Shown: positions 1 to 5,996, numbered from the stretch's first letter. The stretch is 6,498 bases of DNA from Kiritimatiellia bacterium (GCA_028822745.1 JAPKCZ010000118.1:1-6498), one strand, 5' to 3'. Made by a program: numbers and translations. Notes: generated by a model not told the origin, from the letters alone.

Positions 1-576
1 CAGCCCAACGTCATTCTGGTCAGTATGGACCTGCCGCACGATGGCGGACTGTCGTTCTGCCGCCGCATCCGCCGCATGGACGACTCCAACGCAGTAACCC
101 TGATGGCCCTTATTTCACCGTCTGACAATCGAATGGCCGCAGCATGTTTGCGTGAAGGGGCGGACGACTTCCTCAGCAAGCCGGTTGACGCCGAACTGCT
201 ATTTCTCAAGTTGCGCGCACGCCTGGGTGACACCGACAAAACCACCGAGACGAGTCGTCATGCCGGCGTCAGCGGACAGCTTAGCGAAATGAGTTTCAAC
301 GACATGATCCAGATTTTCTCAGCAGGACGACGCAGCATCGAAATCGCGCTACAGTACGAAAAGAAGCAGGGCCACGTCTGGATGAAGGACGGGCAGATCG
401 TACACGCCGCTTCGGGCGACCTGACAGGCGAAGCCGCCTTCTATGAGCTCATGCGATGGGGCAACGGGGAATTCAACACGATTCAGGTGTCCACTTTTCC
501 GGACGCAAGCATTGAAACATCCACGATGTCGCTGCTCATGGAAGGCTCTCGCCTAGCGGACGAAGGGTCGGATTAA
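1..576 (+). CDS. Receiver (REC) domain - PATAN/DUF4388 protein, 5' end missing
   Basis: This is the last 191 residues of a protein whose reading frame is open to the window's left edge; the first in-frame ATG, at 25, lies inside the receiver fold and is not the start. Residues 1 to about 75 match the second half of a response-regulator receiver: a beta3 strand PNVILV, the LP..GG loop, CRRIRR of alpha3, EGADDF, and the conserved Lys-Pro of beta5 (Lys60). The residue aligned with the phospho-acceptor Asp after beta3 is Ser8; an Asp occurs two positions later (Asp10). Residues 89 to about 185 match DUF4388 (PATAN): GVSGQL at the start, then a V-W-x-K-D-G-x-I-V-H-A core and GEAAFYEL..W..GEF. PATAN domains are known as protein-interaction modules in regulators of gliding, phototaxis and pilus function. 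The domain pair is secure; the process controlled here is unknown. It converges on the minus-strand gene that ends 10 bp downstream. Confidence 0.85.
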   Translation, partial: QPNVILVSMDLPHDGGLSFCRRIRRMDDSNAVTLMALISPSDNRMAAACLREGADDFLSKPVDAELLFLKLRARLGDTDKTTETSRHAGVSGQLSEMSFNDMIQIFSAGRRSIEIALQYEKKQGHVWMKDGQIVHAASGDLTGEAAFYELMRWGNGEFNTIQVSTFPDASIETSTMSLLMEGSRLADEGSD

Positions 577-585
577 TTCAGGGCG

Positions 586-1071
586 TCACAGGGCTTCGGC
601 AGGCTCACCCATGCGCTGACTGGCAGCCTCGAAAAGAGCCAGTGTTTCGTCCGCATTGAGCGCTTCGTCCTTGGGGCGGTCCGGATGCAACTCCGTGTAA
701 GTGGCGACCAATACCTGCGCGCGCGCCACCAATTTCTCAGGTTCCGGATGGCCATGCCCGGGCATGAAGTTAAATGTGCGCAACAGCGAAGACTTACCCT
801 TGAATTTACGCACATCATCAAGAAGCGAGTTCCCCCAGTCAATGACACGCCGCCCGCTCTGAATAATATTGCGAAACTGTTTGCGATAGGTTTCAACCAC
901 ATCGGTCTGCCGTGCGAGCAGCAGGACCACGCCTTCATAATACAGGGCAATGCCGAACAGAATATCCTCCTGTCGCGCCAACTCCGTTTCAAACTCCTGC
1001 ACGAGTGCCTCTGGTGATTTACCCGAAACGCGTTTGAACATTGAATACGATGGCATGCCGTGTGGGCTCAT
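586..1071 (-). CDS. Unrecognised protein, probably cytoplasmic and alpha-helical, 161 aa
   Basis: I do not recognise this family. The start at 1071 was chosen because an AGGAG Shine-Dalgarno site (1077-1081) lies 5 bases upstream; the longer frame begins only at a TTG (1119) without support. There is no signal peptide or clear membrane span; residues 38-53 form a short hydrophobic helix (FGIALYYEGVVLLLAR) that looks amphipathic rather than transmembrane. Long stretches appear helical with alternating charge (residues 19-66, 111-126, 138-160). A short GHGHPEPEK segment (residues 105-113) contains the only His cluster. An overlapping minus-strand frame at 573-992 is rejected: it is Arg/Ser/Cys-rich and lacks a Shine-Dalgarno site. 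The gene lies 139 bp downstream of the STN-like gene on the same strand, so co-transcription is possible but not shown. The coding call is fairly sure; no function can be assigned. Confidence 0.75.
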   Translation of the reverse strand: MSPHGMPSYSMFKRVSGKSPEALVQEFETELARQEDILFGIALYYEGVVLLLARQTDVVETYRKQFRNIIQSGRRVIDWGNSLLDDVRKFKGKSSLLRTFNFMPGHGHPEPEKLVARAQVLVATYTELHPDRPKDEALNADETLALFEAASQRMGEPAEAL

Positions 1072-1076
1072 CGCTT

Positions 1077-1081
1077 CTCCT
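1077..1081 (-). promoter_or_regulatory. Ribosome binding site AGGAG of the 161-aa gene
   Basis: Read on the minus strand, AGGAG lies 5 bases before the ATG at 1071. It decides the start in favour of 1071 over the upstream TTG at 1119. Confidence 0.7.
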
Positions 1082-1210
1082 GTAAGTGGTCGTGATTCGT
1101 AATGCGGTAACCGCGACAACTAAAAGCAAAGCGCGTGCCAGCTCTGTTGGCTTTGGCGCTGTTTATCGAAAAAGTCACTATGCAGGGCACATTCATGCAG
1201 AAATTCCCAC

Positions 1211-1744
1211 TTATTGAAAAAGCGTCACCACGCGGGTTGTGAATCGAATTTGAAAACCTGACTGCTCGGCAATCTCCTTGAGCAACGAATAAGCCGAGCC
1301 ATTGACTTCACGCAGCGAAACACGCGCCTGTTCACCCCCCTCCAAACGTGCAGAATCCGCAAACGGGTCCATGCGGTCCGGGTCGATAACACGGAACGCT
1401 TTGGGACGCTTGACCACAACGCGAACGGCGAGATCAGGTCGCAACTCGGCCACTTGTGCTTCGACATATCGGGCGCAATCCTCTGCCGCAGCATGCCGGA
1501 ACTCGGTCATGGGGAAGCGCACGTTTTTAAGCACATCCTCAAGGCGACCGCTGGGTTTTTGGGACGTCGCACCGGTCTTTTCCACGACCGTGAAGGTTGA
1601 TTTTCCAATCACGATCTCGTCGCCGTCCTGAAAGGCAAACGGCCCATATTCGCGGCCGGTTGCTTCGGATTTTAAATACAGATCACCATACGCGCAGGCA
1701 GACACCATCGCCAGAAATGCAGAAATGTAATTGAGATGCTTCAT
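1211..1744 (-). CDS. Exported protein with STN-like C-terminus, PVC-type, 177 aa
   Basis: The 177-residue protein starts at an ATG at 1744 and opens with an export signal: Lys2, a hydrophobic core at residues 4-15, then VSAC-AYG. Cys17 sits in an acceptable lipobox (V-S-A-C), so it may be a lipoprotein; cleavage by signal peptidase I after Gly20 is the alternative. Residues 21-55 form a beta-rich module (DLYLKSEATG, GPFAFQDGDEIVIGK, FTVVE) that I associate with small exported proteins of Lentisphaerota and Kiritimatiellota. Residues 72-112 (VRFPMTEFRHAAAED... then VRVVVK) and 150-176 (SAYSLLKEIAEQSGFQIRF) have the beta-alpha-beta look of secretin/TonB short N-terminal (STN) domains. STN domains normally sit at the front of secretins or TonB-dependent receptors; here nothing follows. 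A longer start at 1813 would put 23 residues before the signal and is rejected. The Shine-Dalgarno site is weak. An envelope location is likely; a role as accessory to a secretin is inference only. Confidence 0.72.
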   Translation of the reverse strand: MKHLNYISAFLAMVSACAYGDLYLKSEATGREYGPFAFQDGDEIVIGKSTFTVVEKTGATSQKPSGRLEDVLKNVRFPMTEFRHAAAEDCARYVEAQVAELRPDLAVRVVVKRPKAFRVIDPDRMDPFADSARLEGGEQARVSLREVNGSAYSLLKEIAEQSGFQIRFTTRVVTLFQ

Positions 1745-1953
1745 GATACCAACCGAATCATTTTCTATAGCGATCCTTGAGCCGTGATTACAGCACAGAA
1801 ACCAAAACGACACAACGCCTCACCGCCAGCGCCGCCCAAAAACCAAAAATGGTGGGCAAAACGCGAATTGACGAATTTTCGTCATGTTCACTGCACGCAC
1901 ATGCGTTCAACGACGAAGCGCGACCGCAAACGCCGACCAAACCACGGAAAAGC

Positions 1954-1982
1954 TTGCGAAAACAACCATTTTCACGTGTAAT
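1954..1982 (+). promoter_or_regulatory. Sigma70-like promoter candidate for the isomerase-glycosyltransferase pair
   Basis: TTGCGA (1954-1959) and TGTAAT (1977-1982) are separated by exactly 17 bp, placing a transcript start near 1989 and giving a leader of about 50 bases before the ATG at 2040. Each hexamer has two mismatches from consensus, so this is a candidate only. Confidence 0.35.
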
Positions 1983-2025
1983 GCGCCCAGTTAAATACAC
2001 GTTTTCAACACATCTCGCATTGTTT

Positions 2026-2031
2026 AAGGAG
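2026..2031 (+). promoter_or_regulatory. Ribosome binding site AAGGAG of the isomerase gene
   Basis: AAGGAG lies 8 bases before the ATG at 2040, which supports that start and the full-length signal peptide. Confidence 0.75.
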
Positions 2032-2039
2032 CCAACCGG

Positions 2040-2702
2040 ATGAAACACACATCTGCAACCACACTCACCGCCATTGCCTTGAGTGTGTTCACCTCAACCC
2101 TGTTTTCCAGCGCCATGGCGGCCGAATCCAACGCGCCCGCTACCCCGCCCAAAGCAACCGCCGTCGAGGCCCCCGAGCGCGACAGGCTGGAAAAAGCAGC
2201 CCACCCCATCGTCATTATTGACACCTCACTCGGCGCCATCACCGTCGAGCTGTGGGAGGACAAAGCACCGCTGACGGTAGCGAATTTTTTAAGTTATGCA
2301 GACAAGGGCTTTTATAATGACTTGATTTTTCATCGCGTCATCAGAGGCTTCATGATTCAAGGCGGCGGATTCACGAAGAACATGCAAAAGAAAAAAACCG
2401 ACGCGCCAATTAAAAACGAAGCCCGCGCGGATGCCCCCAATAGTCGAGGCACGCTTGCCATGGCACGCACGTCCGATGTGAACAGCGCCACCGCGCAGTT
2501 TTTTATCAACTTGGTCAACAACGCCTCCCTTGATCACAAGAACAATACCCCGGCGGGTTATGGATATGCGGTTTTTGGCAAAGTCACATCGGGCATGGAT
2601 GTGGTCGACAAGATGGCGGCCGTACAAACAGGTCGATTCGGCCCTTTCAACGACGTTCCACGTGAAGCCGTCGTGATCAAGTCGATCAAAAAATCCGAGT
2701 AG
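2040..2702 (+). CDS. Peptidyl-prolyl cis-trans isomerase, cyclophilin type, exported
   Basis: This 220-residue protein catalyses cis-trans isomerisation of X-Pro peptide bonds and probably assists folding of exported proteins. Residues 1-27 are a signal peptide (hydrophobic core about 8-23, cleavage likely after S-A-M-A), followed by an Ala/Pro-rich linker to about residue 52. The cyclophilin domain fills residues 57-216: DTSLGAITVELWEDKAP, then the active-site segment FHRVIRGFMIQGGG with Arg99 and Gln107, then SATAQFFIN (Gln153, Phe154) and GYAVFGKV. These match the catalytic Arg and hydrophobic pocket of cyclophilin A. As in many bacterial members, the position of the cyclosporin-binding Trp appears to be aromatic but not Trp. 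It has the layout of periplasmic PpiA, though single-domain paralogues are common, so no symbol is assigned. The glycosyltransferase-like gene begins 16 bp after its stop and is probably in the same transcript. Confidence 0.95.
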   Translation: MKHTSATTLTAIALSVFTSTLFSSAMAAESNAPATPPKATAVEAPERDRLEKAAHPIVIIDTSLGAITVELWEDKAPLTVANFLSYADKGFYNDLIFHRVIRGFMIQGGGFTKNMQKKKTDAPIKNEARADAPNSRGTLAMARTSDVNSATAQFFINLVNNASLDHKNNTPAGYGYAVFGKVTSGMDVVDKMAAVQTGRFGPFNDVPREAVVIKSIKKSE

Positions 2703-2718
2703 CCACGCCGAAAACATT

Positions 2719-3834
2719 ATGGCCATCGACATCCTGTATACGGAGATCGGACGCGGCCACCCGTTTTATCTGGATGGCGTGCGCGCGTGCCTGCCAGAAA
2801 CCGTCTCATGTCGAATCGACACCGTTCAGGCCTGCTCGCGCGGGCTTAGCCAGCTAGGCTGGCATCTGGCTCGACATGCATACACCCTCGGCTCTTCAAC
2901 ATCAGGCGGCGCCTTGTATTCGCGCTTACGCGCCGGACAGCATCGCGCCCAGAAAGGCCCGCTGGCCAAGCTCTTATGCAGGGACGTCATTCGCCGCTAC
3001 GAGACCCGTGACACGCCGCTGCTAGTCGCCCACCCCATCTTGGTCAACGCGTTGAAAAACCGGCCCCAGCTGTATTACCAACACGGCGAAGTGGTCGCAC
3101 CCCCGGAAAGCCTGATCGCGGGTGCCTACACAGCCTTTGTGCCCACCTCCGACGTCGCCGATCAGTTTATCAGCGCCGGCATGCCGGCCACACAGATTTG
3201 CGTGACGGGACTCTGCATTGAGAACAGCCTTCGACAGAACGCATCGCGCTGCTTCGACGCGCGCCAGGCACGCCTGAAAGCCAATGCCCCCCTCACCTGC
3301 GCGCTATACGCTTCAGGCGCAGAACCGCGGCCACACGTCGCTTCACTGACACGTTTCGCTCGGGCAGCGATGCAGGCCGGCCACCGACTGGCGGTTTTCT
3401 GCAAACACCACGGGGCGCTGCATCAGGCAATGCGTACGTTTGAAAATGAATTCGAAGGACAGTACAGCGTGGCAACCCATTCGGATCGCGCAAGCCTCAA
3501 CACAAACACGTCGTCTCGTTTTCCCGACTTCGACGTCCTGATCGCGCCATCTCACGAACGCAGCAATTGGGCGCTGGGCCTAGGGCTACCCATGTGCATC
3601 CTCGGGCCATGCATTGGAACTTTCGCGCCGCGCAATCGCGACCTGCTGCACCAGGCAGGGGTCGCATGCGACATGCCGGAGGGAACGACCGCCGACGTGG
3701 GCAGATGGTTCAGCGACGTGCATGAATCGGGCGCACTCGCCACCATGTCGTCGAAGGGCTGGGGAGAATACGCGATCGACGGGTTTAACACCATCGCATC
3801 ACGCCTCATGGCCGATACCGCGACCTCCACCTAG
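2719..3834 (+). CDS. GT-B fold glycosyltransferase-like protein (MurG/MGDG-synthase-like)
   Basis: This 371-residue protein looks like a GT-B glycosyltransferase, which would move a sugar from a nucleotide-sugar to a lipid or glycan acceptor at the inner membrane face. The N-terminal half opens with a beta strand and a Gly-rich turn, ILYTEIGRGHP (residues 5-15), comparable to the G-x-G-H loop of MurG and diacylglycerol glucosyl/galactosyltransferases. HPILVNAL and YYQHGEVV (105-126) continue that domain, and VTGLCIENSL (162-171) is a typical interdomain position. The C-terminal half has DFDVLIAPSHERSNWALGLGLPMCILGP (270-297) followed by FAPRNRDLLHQAGVA (302-316). This resembles the nucleotide-sugar site, with Glu280 where donor-binding Glu is often found. 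The protein has no signal peptide. The start at 2719 lacks a good Shine-Dalgarno site, suggesting translation coupled to the isomerase gene 16 bp upstream. The fold is fairly likely; donor and acceptor cannot be told. A non-catalytic relative is possible. Confidence 0.7.
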   Translation: MAIDILYTEIGRGHPFYLDGVRACLPETVSCRIDTVQACSRGLSQLGWHLARHAYTLGSSTSGGALYSRLRAGQHRAQKGPLAKLLCRDVIRRYETRDTPLLVAHPILVNALKNRPQLYYQHGEVVAPPESLIAGAYTAFVPTSDVADQFISAGMPATQICVTGLCIENSLRQNASRCFDARQARLKANAPLTCALYASGAEPRPHVASLTRFARAAMQAGHRLAVFCKHHGALHQAMRTFENEFEGQYSVATHSDRASLNTNTSSRFPDFDVLIAPSHERSNWALGLGLPMCILGPCIGTFAPRNRDLLHQAGVACDMPEGTTADVGRWFSDVHESGALATMSSKGWGEYAIDGFNTIASRLMADTATST

Positions 3835-3956
3835 AGTGCTCATCAAGCCGTTGACGCGCATGGGTTGTTCGCCTCCATGTTTGTGCGAGTGCGTCGGTAT
3901 GGGAGTCTACATTCCATCGCGCCCGCACGAGCATCCCATAAGCCCAAGACAAGATT

Positions 3957-3990
3957 AACCACGGAGCTCACAGAGGACGCAGAGGAGAGG
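3957..3990. repeat. CAC(G/A)GAG 9-bp-periodic interspersed repeat
   Basis: Three near-copies of a heptamer occur with exact 9-bp spacing: CACGGAG (3960-3966), CACAGAG (3969-3975) and CGCAGAG (3978-3984), preceded by TTAACC and followed by GAGAGG. I recognise this as the type of 'ACCACGGAG..CACAGAGG' intergenic repeat that recurs in many genomes of environmental bacteria, including PVC and delta-proteobacterial lineages. Its function is not known to me. The periodicity is read directly from the sequence; the kinship to repeats elsewhere is from memory. Confidence 0.6.
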
Positions 3991-4014
3991 TCACTAGAAT
4001 CAACGTTTGCACAT

Positions 4015-4133
4015 ATCCCTATAGCCTGAACATCCAACGGCCCAACAGCCGGAGCGAATCGGAGACAGGCGAAGCCAACGAATGTCCAATTTCCAAGGTA
4101 AAAAGAGAGCGTAGCTCGACAAAGCAGCTCGAC
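4015..4133. repeat. Possible second interspersed-repeat block
   Basis: Read on the minus strand, this block contains GGAAATTGGACATTCG followed by TTGGCTTCGCCTGTC and ends near the CAC(G/A)GAG repeat. Its ATTGGACATT core resembles intergenic repeat families that I associate with the same lineages. Next to it, GTAGCTCGAC (4111-4120) and GCAGCTCGAC (4124-4133) form an imperfect direct repeat, 9 of 10 identical. No second copy is present in the window, so calling it a repeat rests on recollection. Confidence 0.3.
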
Positions 4134-4223
4134 TGCAATTGCGGAAATATCCCACGCCCACATTCACACACGCAGACCTCCCCATTCCCGGGGTTTTACC
4201 GGCTTTTTTCAGTCTGCTTCGCG

Positions 4224-4556
4224 CTAGATCCCGAGATTGGCCAGCGACGTGCACACACTGTTGACGATTTGAACGAGACGTGGGTGCGAGACCTCAAAGC
4301 CGTCAACCGACGCAGAAAGGCCCTCTAGCGAAAGTGTCTTTAATCGATCAGACCCGTCCTCACGCGTGACTTCGTGCGTGGACAACTCCGCGAATCGCGT
4401 AATGCTTTCGGCATCGCCAGCTTTGGTTTCAGACAGAGCCACAACTTCGTCCTTCAACGTTTCGAGCAGGGCCCCAAGTTCATTTTTTTTGTCGTCGCTG
4501 AGTACGGAAATTTGCCGCACGCGACTATCCAACTTTGCAAGTGTATCCTCAATCAT
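4224..4556 (-). CDS. DUF4404-like small cytoplasmic protein, 110 aa
   Basis: This 110-residue acidic protein has a helical N-terminal half (MIEDTLAKLDSRVRQIS, then DDKKNELGALLETLKDEVVAL) and ends in FEVSHPRLVQIVNSVCTSLANLGI. The closing signature, an aromatic-x-x-SHP-x-L then a helix and LANLGI at the very C-terminus, is what I know from the DUF4404 family, and the length also fits. The family has no established function that I can name. The start at 4556 was chosen because AAGGAG (4563-4568) lies 6 bases upstream; the longer frame to 4589 would span that site. No signal peptide or membrane span is seen. The gene diverges from the peroxiredoxin gene across 221 bp and faces the repeat-bearing non-coding stretch downstream. 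The family call is fairly good; any biological role would be guesswork. Confidence 0.78.
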   Translation of the reverse strand: MIEDTLAKLDSRVRQISVLSDDKKNELGALLETLKDEVVALSETKAGDAESITRFAELSTHEVTREDGSDRLKTLSLEGLSASVDGFEVSHPRLVQIVNSVCTSLANLGI

Positions 4557-4562
4557 GCCGTT

Positions 4563-4568
4563 CTCCTT
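4563..4568 (-). promoter_or_regulatory. Ribosome binding site AAGGAG of the DUF4404-like gene
   Basis: Read on the minus strand, AAGGAG lies 6 bases before the ATG at 4556. It settles that start over the in-frame upstream codon at 4589. Confidence 0.75.
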
Positions 4569-4777
4569 AACAGGATGATACGACGTCACGATAGCCCGGT
4601 CAACAACCAGCGCTTCGTGTTCGAGCGTTTATCTCCTGAACCGACAACGACAGCACGCCACGGCGCTCTACGAACCAACCGTGAAACAAGGCGACACAAC
4701 AGATTGAAAATGCTACACATTCTGGCCTCGGGCGATGTGCATCGCGCACGCAAAACGACCACACAAGGAACTGAACA

Positions 4778-5233
4778 ATGGCGACGTTAAAAACAGGCGA
4801 CAACGCCCCCTCGTTTACGCTGCAGGACGCGTCCGGCAGCACCGTTAAATTAAGTGACTTTTCCGGCCACAAGTGCTTGCTGTATTTCTACCCCAAAGCG
4901 GATACGCCGGGCTGCACGAAACAGTCCTGCGCTATTCGCGATGCAGAGCAACCGCTACGAGAGGCCAACATTCAGGGCATTGGCATCAGCCCAGACACCC
5001 CCGCTAAACTGGCCAAATTTGACAAAAAGCATCACCTGGGGTTTGCCCTGCTGTCCGATACCGACCACACCGTTGCGGAGACCTATGGTGCTTGGGGCGA
5101 AAAATCCATGTGCGGAAAAACCTACATGGGCATCATTCGCTCGTCCTTTCTGATCGACGAGAATGGTCTGATCAGCGAGGCATGGTATAAAGTAAAGCCT
5201 CTGGACACGGTCACAAACGTACTCGACCAATAG
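4778..5233 (+). CDS. bcp: Thioredoxin-dependent peroxiredoxin, BCP/PrxQ family
   Basis: This 151-residue cytoplasmic enzyme reduces hydrogen peroxide and organic hydroperoxides with electrons from thioredoxin. The thioredoxin-like fold starts at residue 7 (GDNAPSFTLQDASG). The active site is YPKADTPGCTKQSCAIRD: Cys46 is the peroxidatic cysteine in the P-x-x-x-T-P-G-C motif and Cys51, five residues on, is the resolving cysteine typical of the BCP/PrxQ class with both on helix alpha2. Further family marks are LLSDTDHTVAETYGAWGEK (91-109), the MCGKTYMGIIRSSFLID segment with conserved Arg121, and W136 near the C-terminus. Length matches the usual 150-157. AAGGAA (4765-4770) lies 7 bases before the ATG. 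The GspF-like gene starts 27 bp after the stop and is probably co-transcribed, although no functional link is obvious. No OxyR- or PerR-type site was recognised upstream. Confidence 0.95.
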   Translation: MATLKTGDNAPSFTLQDASGSTVKLSDFSGHKCLLYFYPKADTPGCTKQSCAIRDAEQPLREANIQGIGISPDTPAKLAKFDKKHHLGFALLSDTDHTVAETYGAWGEKSMCGKTYMGIIRSSFLIDENGLISEAWYKVKPLDTVTNVLDQ

Positions 5234-5260
5234 CCACGCTCGTCAGGAGAACATCGGAAA

Positions 5261-5578
5261 ATGATGGCCACGGAAAAACAAACTCACCTCGCTCAGTTCT
5301 GGCGTAAATACCTGCGTCTGACACGCGGCCGTATTGACACGCTGCGCGCACTTGAAATTATCGTGTCCGAGGAAACGGATGAGGCGCTTAAAGCGACATT
5401 AGGCAAGGTGCAGACATCCCTGAATTCCGGGACCACCTTCAGCGATGCATTCCGACAGCAGCCAGAGATGTTCTCGCTTTGCGTGGTCGAGTTGCTGGCA
5501 GCGGCAGAAAACAGCGGCGCATGGGACAACATTCTGCAGGAAATTGCTGACGGGCTTGACGAAGGAACCTTCGCGTAA
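5261..5578 (+). CDS. Stand-alone GspF/T2SSF-type cytoplasmic domain protein, 105 aa
   Basis: The 105 residues resemble one cytoplasmic helical domain of GspF/PilC, the inner-membrane platform of type II secretion and type IV pilus machines: FWRKYLRL..GRIDTLRALEIIVSEETDEALKATLGKV (13-50), then SLNSGTTFSDAFRQQPEMFSLCVVELLAAAENSGAWDNILQEIAD (53-97). The G-x-x-F-S-x-A-x-x-x-x-P-x-x-F-S core and the A-x-E-x-S-G-x-x-D helix-turn are the recognisable parts. A normal GspF has two such domains and three membrane helices in about 400 residues; here there is one domain and no membrane segment. It is therefore either a genuine soluble variant, as I recall from PVC genomes, or a relic. Intact codons, an AGGAG (5245-5249) 11 bases before the ATG, and placement behind the peroxiredoxin gene favour a working gene. 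A second ATG at 5264 is less well placed. Binding to a GspE/PilB-type ATPase is inference. Confidence 0.75.
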   Translation: MMATEKQTHLAQFWRKYLRLTRGRIDTLRALEIIVSEETDEALKATLGKVQTSLNSGTTFSDAFRQQPEMFSLCVVELLAAAENSGAWDNILQEIADGLDEGTFA

Positions 5579-5587
5579 TCAGCTCCA

Positions 5588-5601
5588 CTGAGGTTTCTCA
5601 G
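5588..5601. other. Small hairpin at the convergent gene ends
   Basis: CTGAG-GTTT-CTCAG is a perfect 5-bp stem with a 4-base loop, between the GspF-domain gene stop (5578) and the stop of the minus-strand gene (5598). It could slow transcription from both sides, but there is no T-run on either strand, so it is not called a terminator. Confidence 0.3.
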
Positions 5602-5996
5602 AAAGGCACTACCGATTCGAGCTCCTTAACGCCGACCGTGAACTTCACGGTCACCGAATCGGGACTCCAGCGAATCGCCTTATCAACAAGCTCTGATCGC
5701 GACAGATCCAGACCGCGAGGCACAAGCGCTTCTGGAATTTCCGCGCGAAAAACGGCCTGATCCGGAAAGTTTGTTATGGCCGGCTCCACACGGACTTGAT
5801 AGAAATTTTTCTCTTTGCCGAAAAATTCCATCTCTTTAAGATTGTAAACAATAGCGCGATAGCGCCCATTGGGAGAATCTCGGTAATTGTAGATTCCCTG
5901 GGGGTAAGGAAGCAGGCAGACCAGTCTGAACGCCACCCCGAAAGTGATCAAAATAGCGACCAGAATGATTGTTGCTATCTTGCCGTCAATACGCAT
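5598..5996 (-). CDS. Single-pass membrane protein of unknown function, 132 aa
   Basis: The protein begins with a short basic segment and one hydrophobic helix (residues 7-29, IATIILVAILITFGVAFRLVCLL), best read as an uncleaved N-terminal anchor with the rest outside the cytoplasm. The exported part looks beta-rich: YRDSPNGRYRAIVYNLK (38-54), NFYQVRVEPA (64-73), AVFRAEIPEAL (81-91) and IRWSPDSVTVKFTVG (108-122). The paired 'SPNGRYRA' and 'WSPDSVTVKF' segments recall strands seen in propeller-like proteins, but the protein is far too short for a propeller. I do not recognise the family. The ATG at 5996 has only a weak Shine-Dalgarno site. It converges on the GspF-domain gene with 19 bp between stops and diverges from the pseudopilin gene. 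A plus-strand frame at 5796-6017 is its shadow. Confidence 0.7.
   Translation of the reverse strand: MRIDGKIATIILVAILITFGVAFRLVCLLPYPQGIYNYRDSPNGRYRAIVYNLKEMEFFGKEKNFYQVRVEPAITNFPDQAVFRAEIPEALVPRGLDLSRSELVDKAIRWSPDSVTVKFTVGVKELESVVPF

Larger units (their letters stand above)
1745..2039. promoter_or_regulatory. Divergent intergenic spacer with inverted repeats and a promoter candidate
   Basis: This 295-bp spacer separates the minus-strand STN-like gene from the plus-strand isomerase gene. Open frames crossing it on both strands have poor composition and no Shine-Dalgarno site, so I call no gene. It holds a sigma70-like promoter candidate at 1954-1982 and two short dyads. One is GACGAA-TT-TTCGTC at 1870-1883. 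The other is ACGTGTA at 1974-1980 with its inverse TACACGT at 1996-2002, spaced by 15 bp and overlapping the -10 candidate. For the leftward gene only a weak TATAGA (1764-1769, minus strand) is visible, without a matching -35. Confidence 0.4.
3835..4223. other. 389-bp non-coding stretch with repeat-like sequence
   Basis: No gene is supported here. Minus-strand frames across 3843-4163 and 4000-4254 translate to Ser/Val- and Cys-rich strings produced by the repeat and have no Shine-Dalgarno site. A short inverted repeat, TATGGGA (3898-3904) and TCCCATA (3934-3940), flanks the left side. The 9-bp-periodic repeat at 3957-3990 and a second block up to about 4133 follow. The remainder to 4223 has no recognisable terminator for the leftward DUF4404-like gene. 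Confidence 0.6.

Noticed and set aside
573..992. Minus-strand frame overlapping the 161-aa gene
   Set aside because: Arg-, Ser- and Cys-rich translation, no Shine-Dalgarno site; the 586-1071 frame has a good one and a balanced composition.
1072..1210. Possible terminator between the two minus-strand genes
   Set aside because: Only broken GCCA/TGGC pairing with bulges was found, and no clean stem followed by a T-run.
1777..2048. Several small frames in the divergent spacer on both strands
   Set aside because: No ribosome binding sites, low-complexity Lys/Pro/Arg-rich translations, and they cross the promoter region and start of the isomerase gene.
3898..3940. TATGGGA...TCCCATA inverted repeat as a terminator or mobile-element end
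   Set aside because: Arms of 7 bp with a 29-base gap, no T-run and no transposase or target-site duplication; may be chance.
4188..4210. CCGG-GGTTTTA-CCGG followed by a T-run on the plus strand, terminator-like
   Set aside because: The stem is only 4 bp, and on the plus strand it lies about 360 bp beyond the nearest gene end; the minus-strand gene needs the opposite orientation.
3843..4254. Two minus-strand frames (3843-4163 and 4000-4254) that could be called hypothetical proteins
   Set aside because: Their sequence is generated by the intergenic repeat (Ser-Ser-Val-Ser strings), and no ribosome binding site is present.
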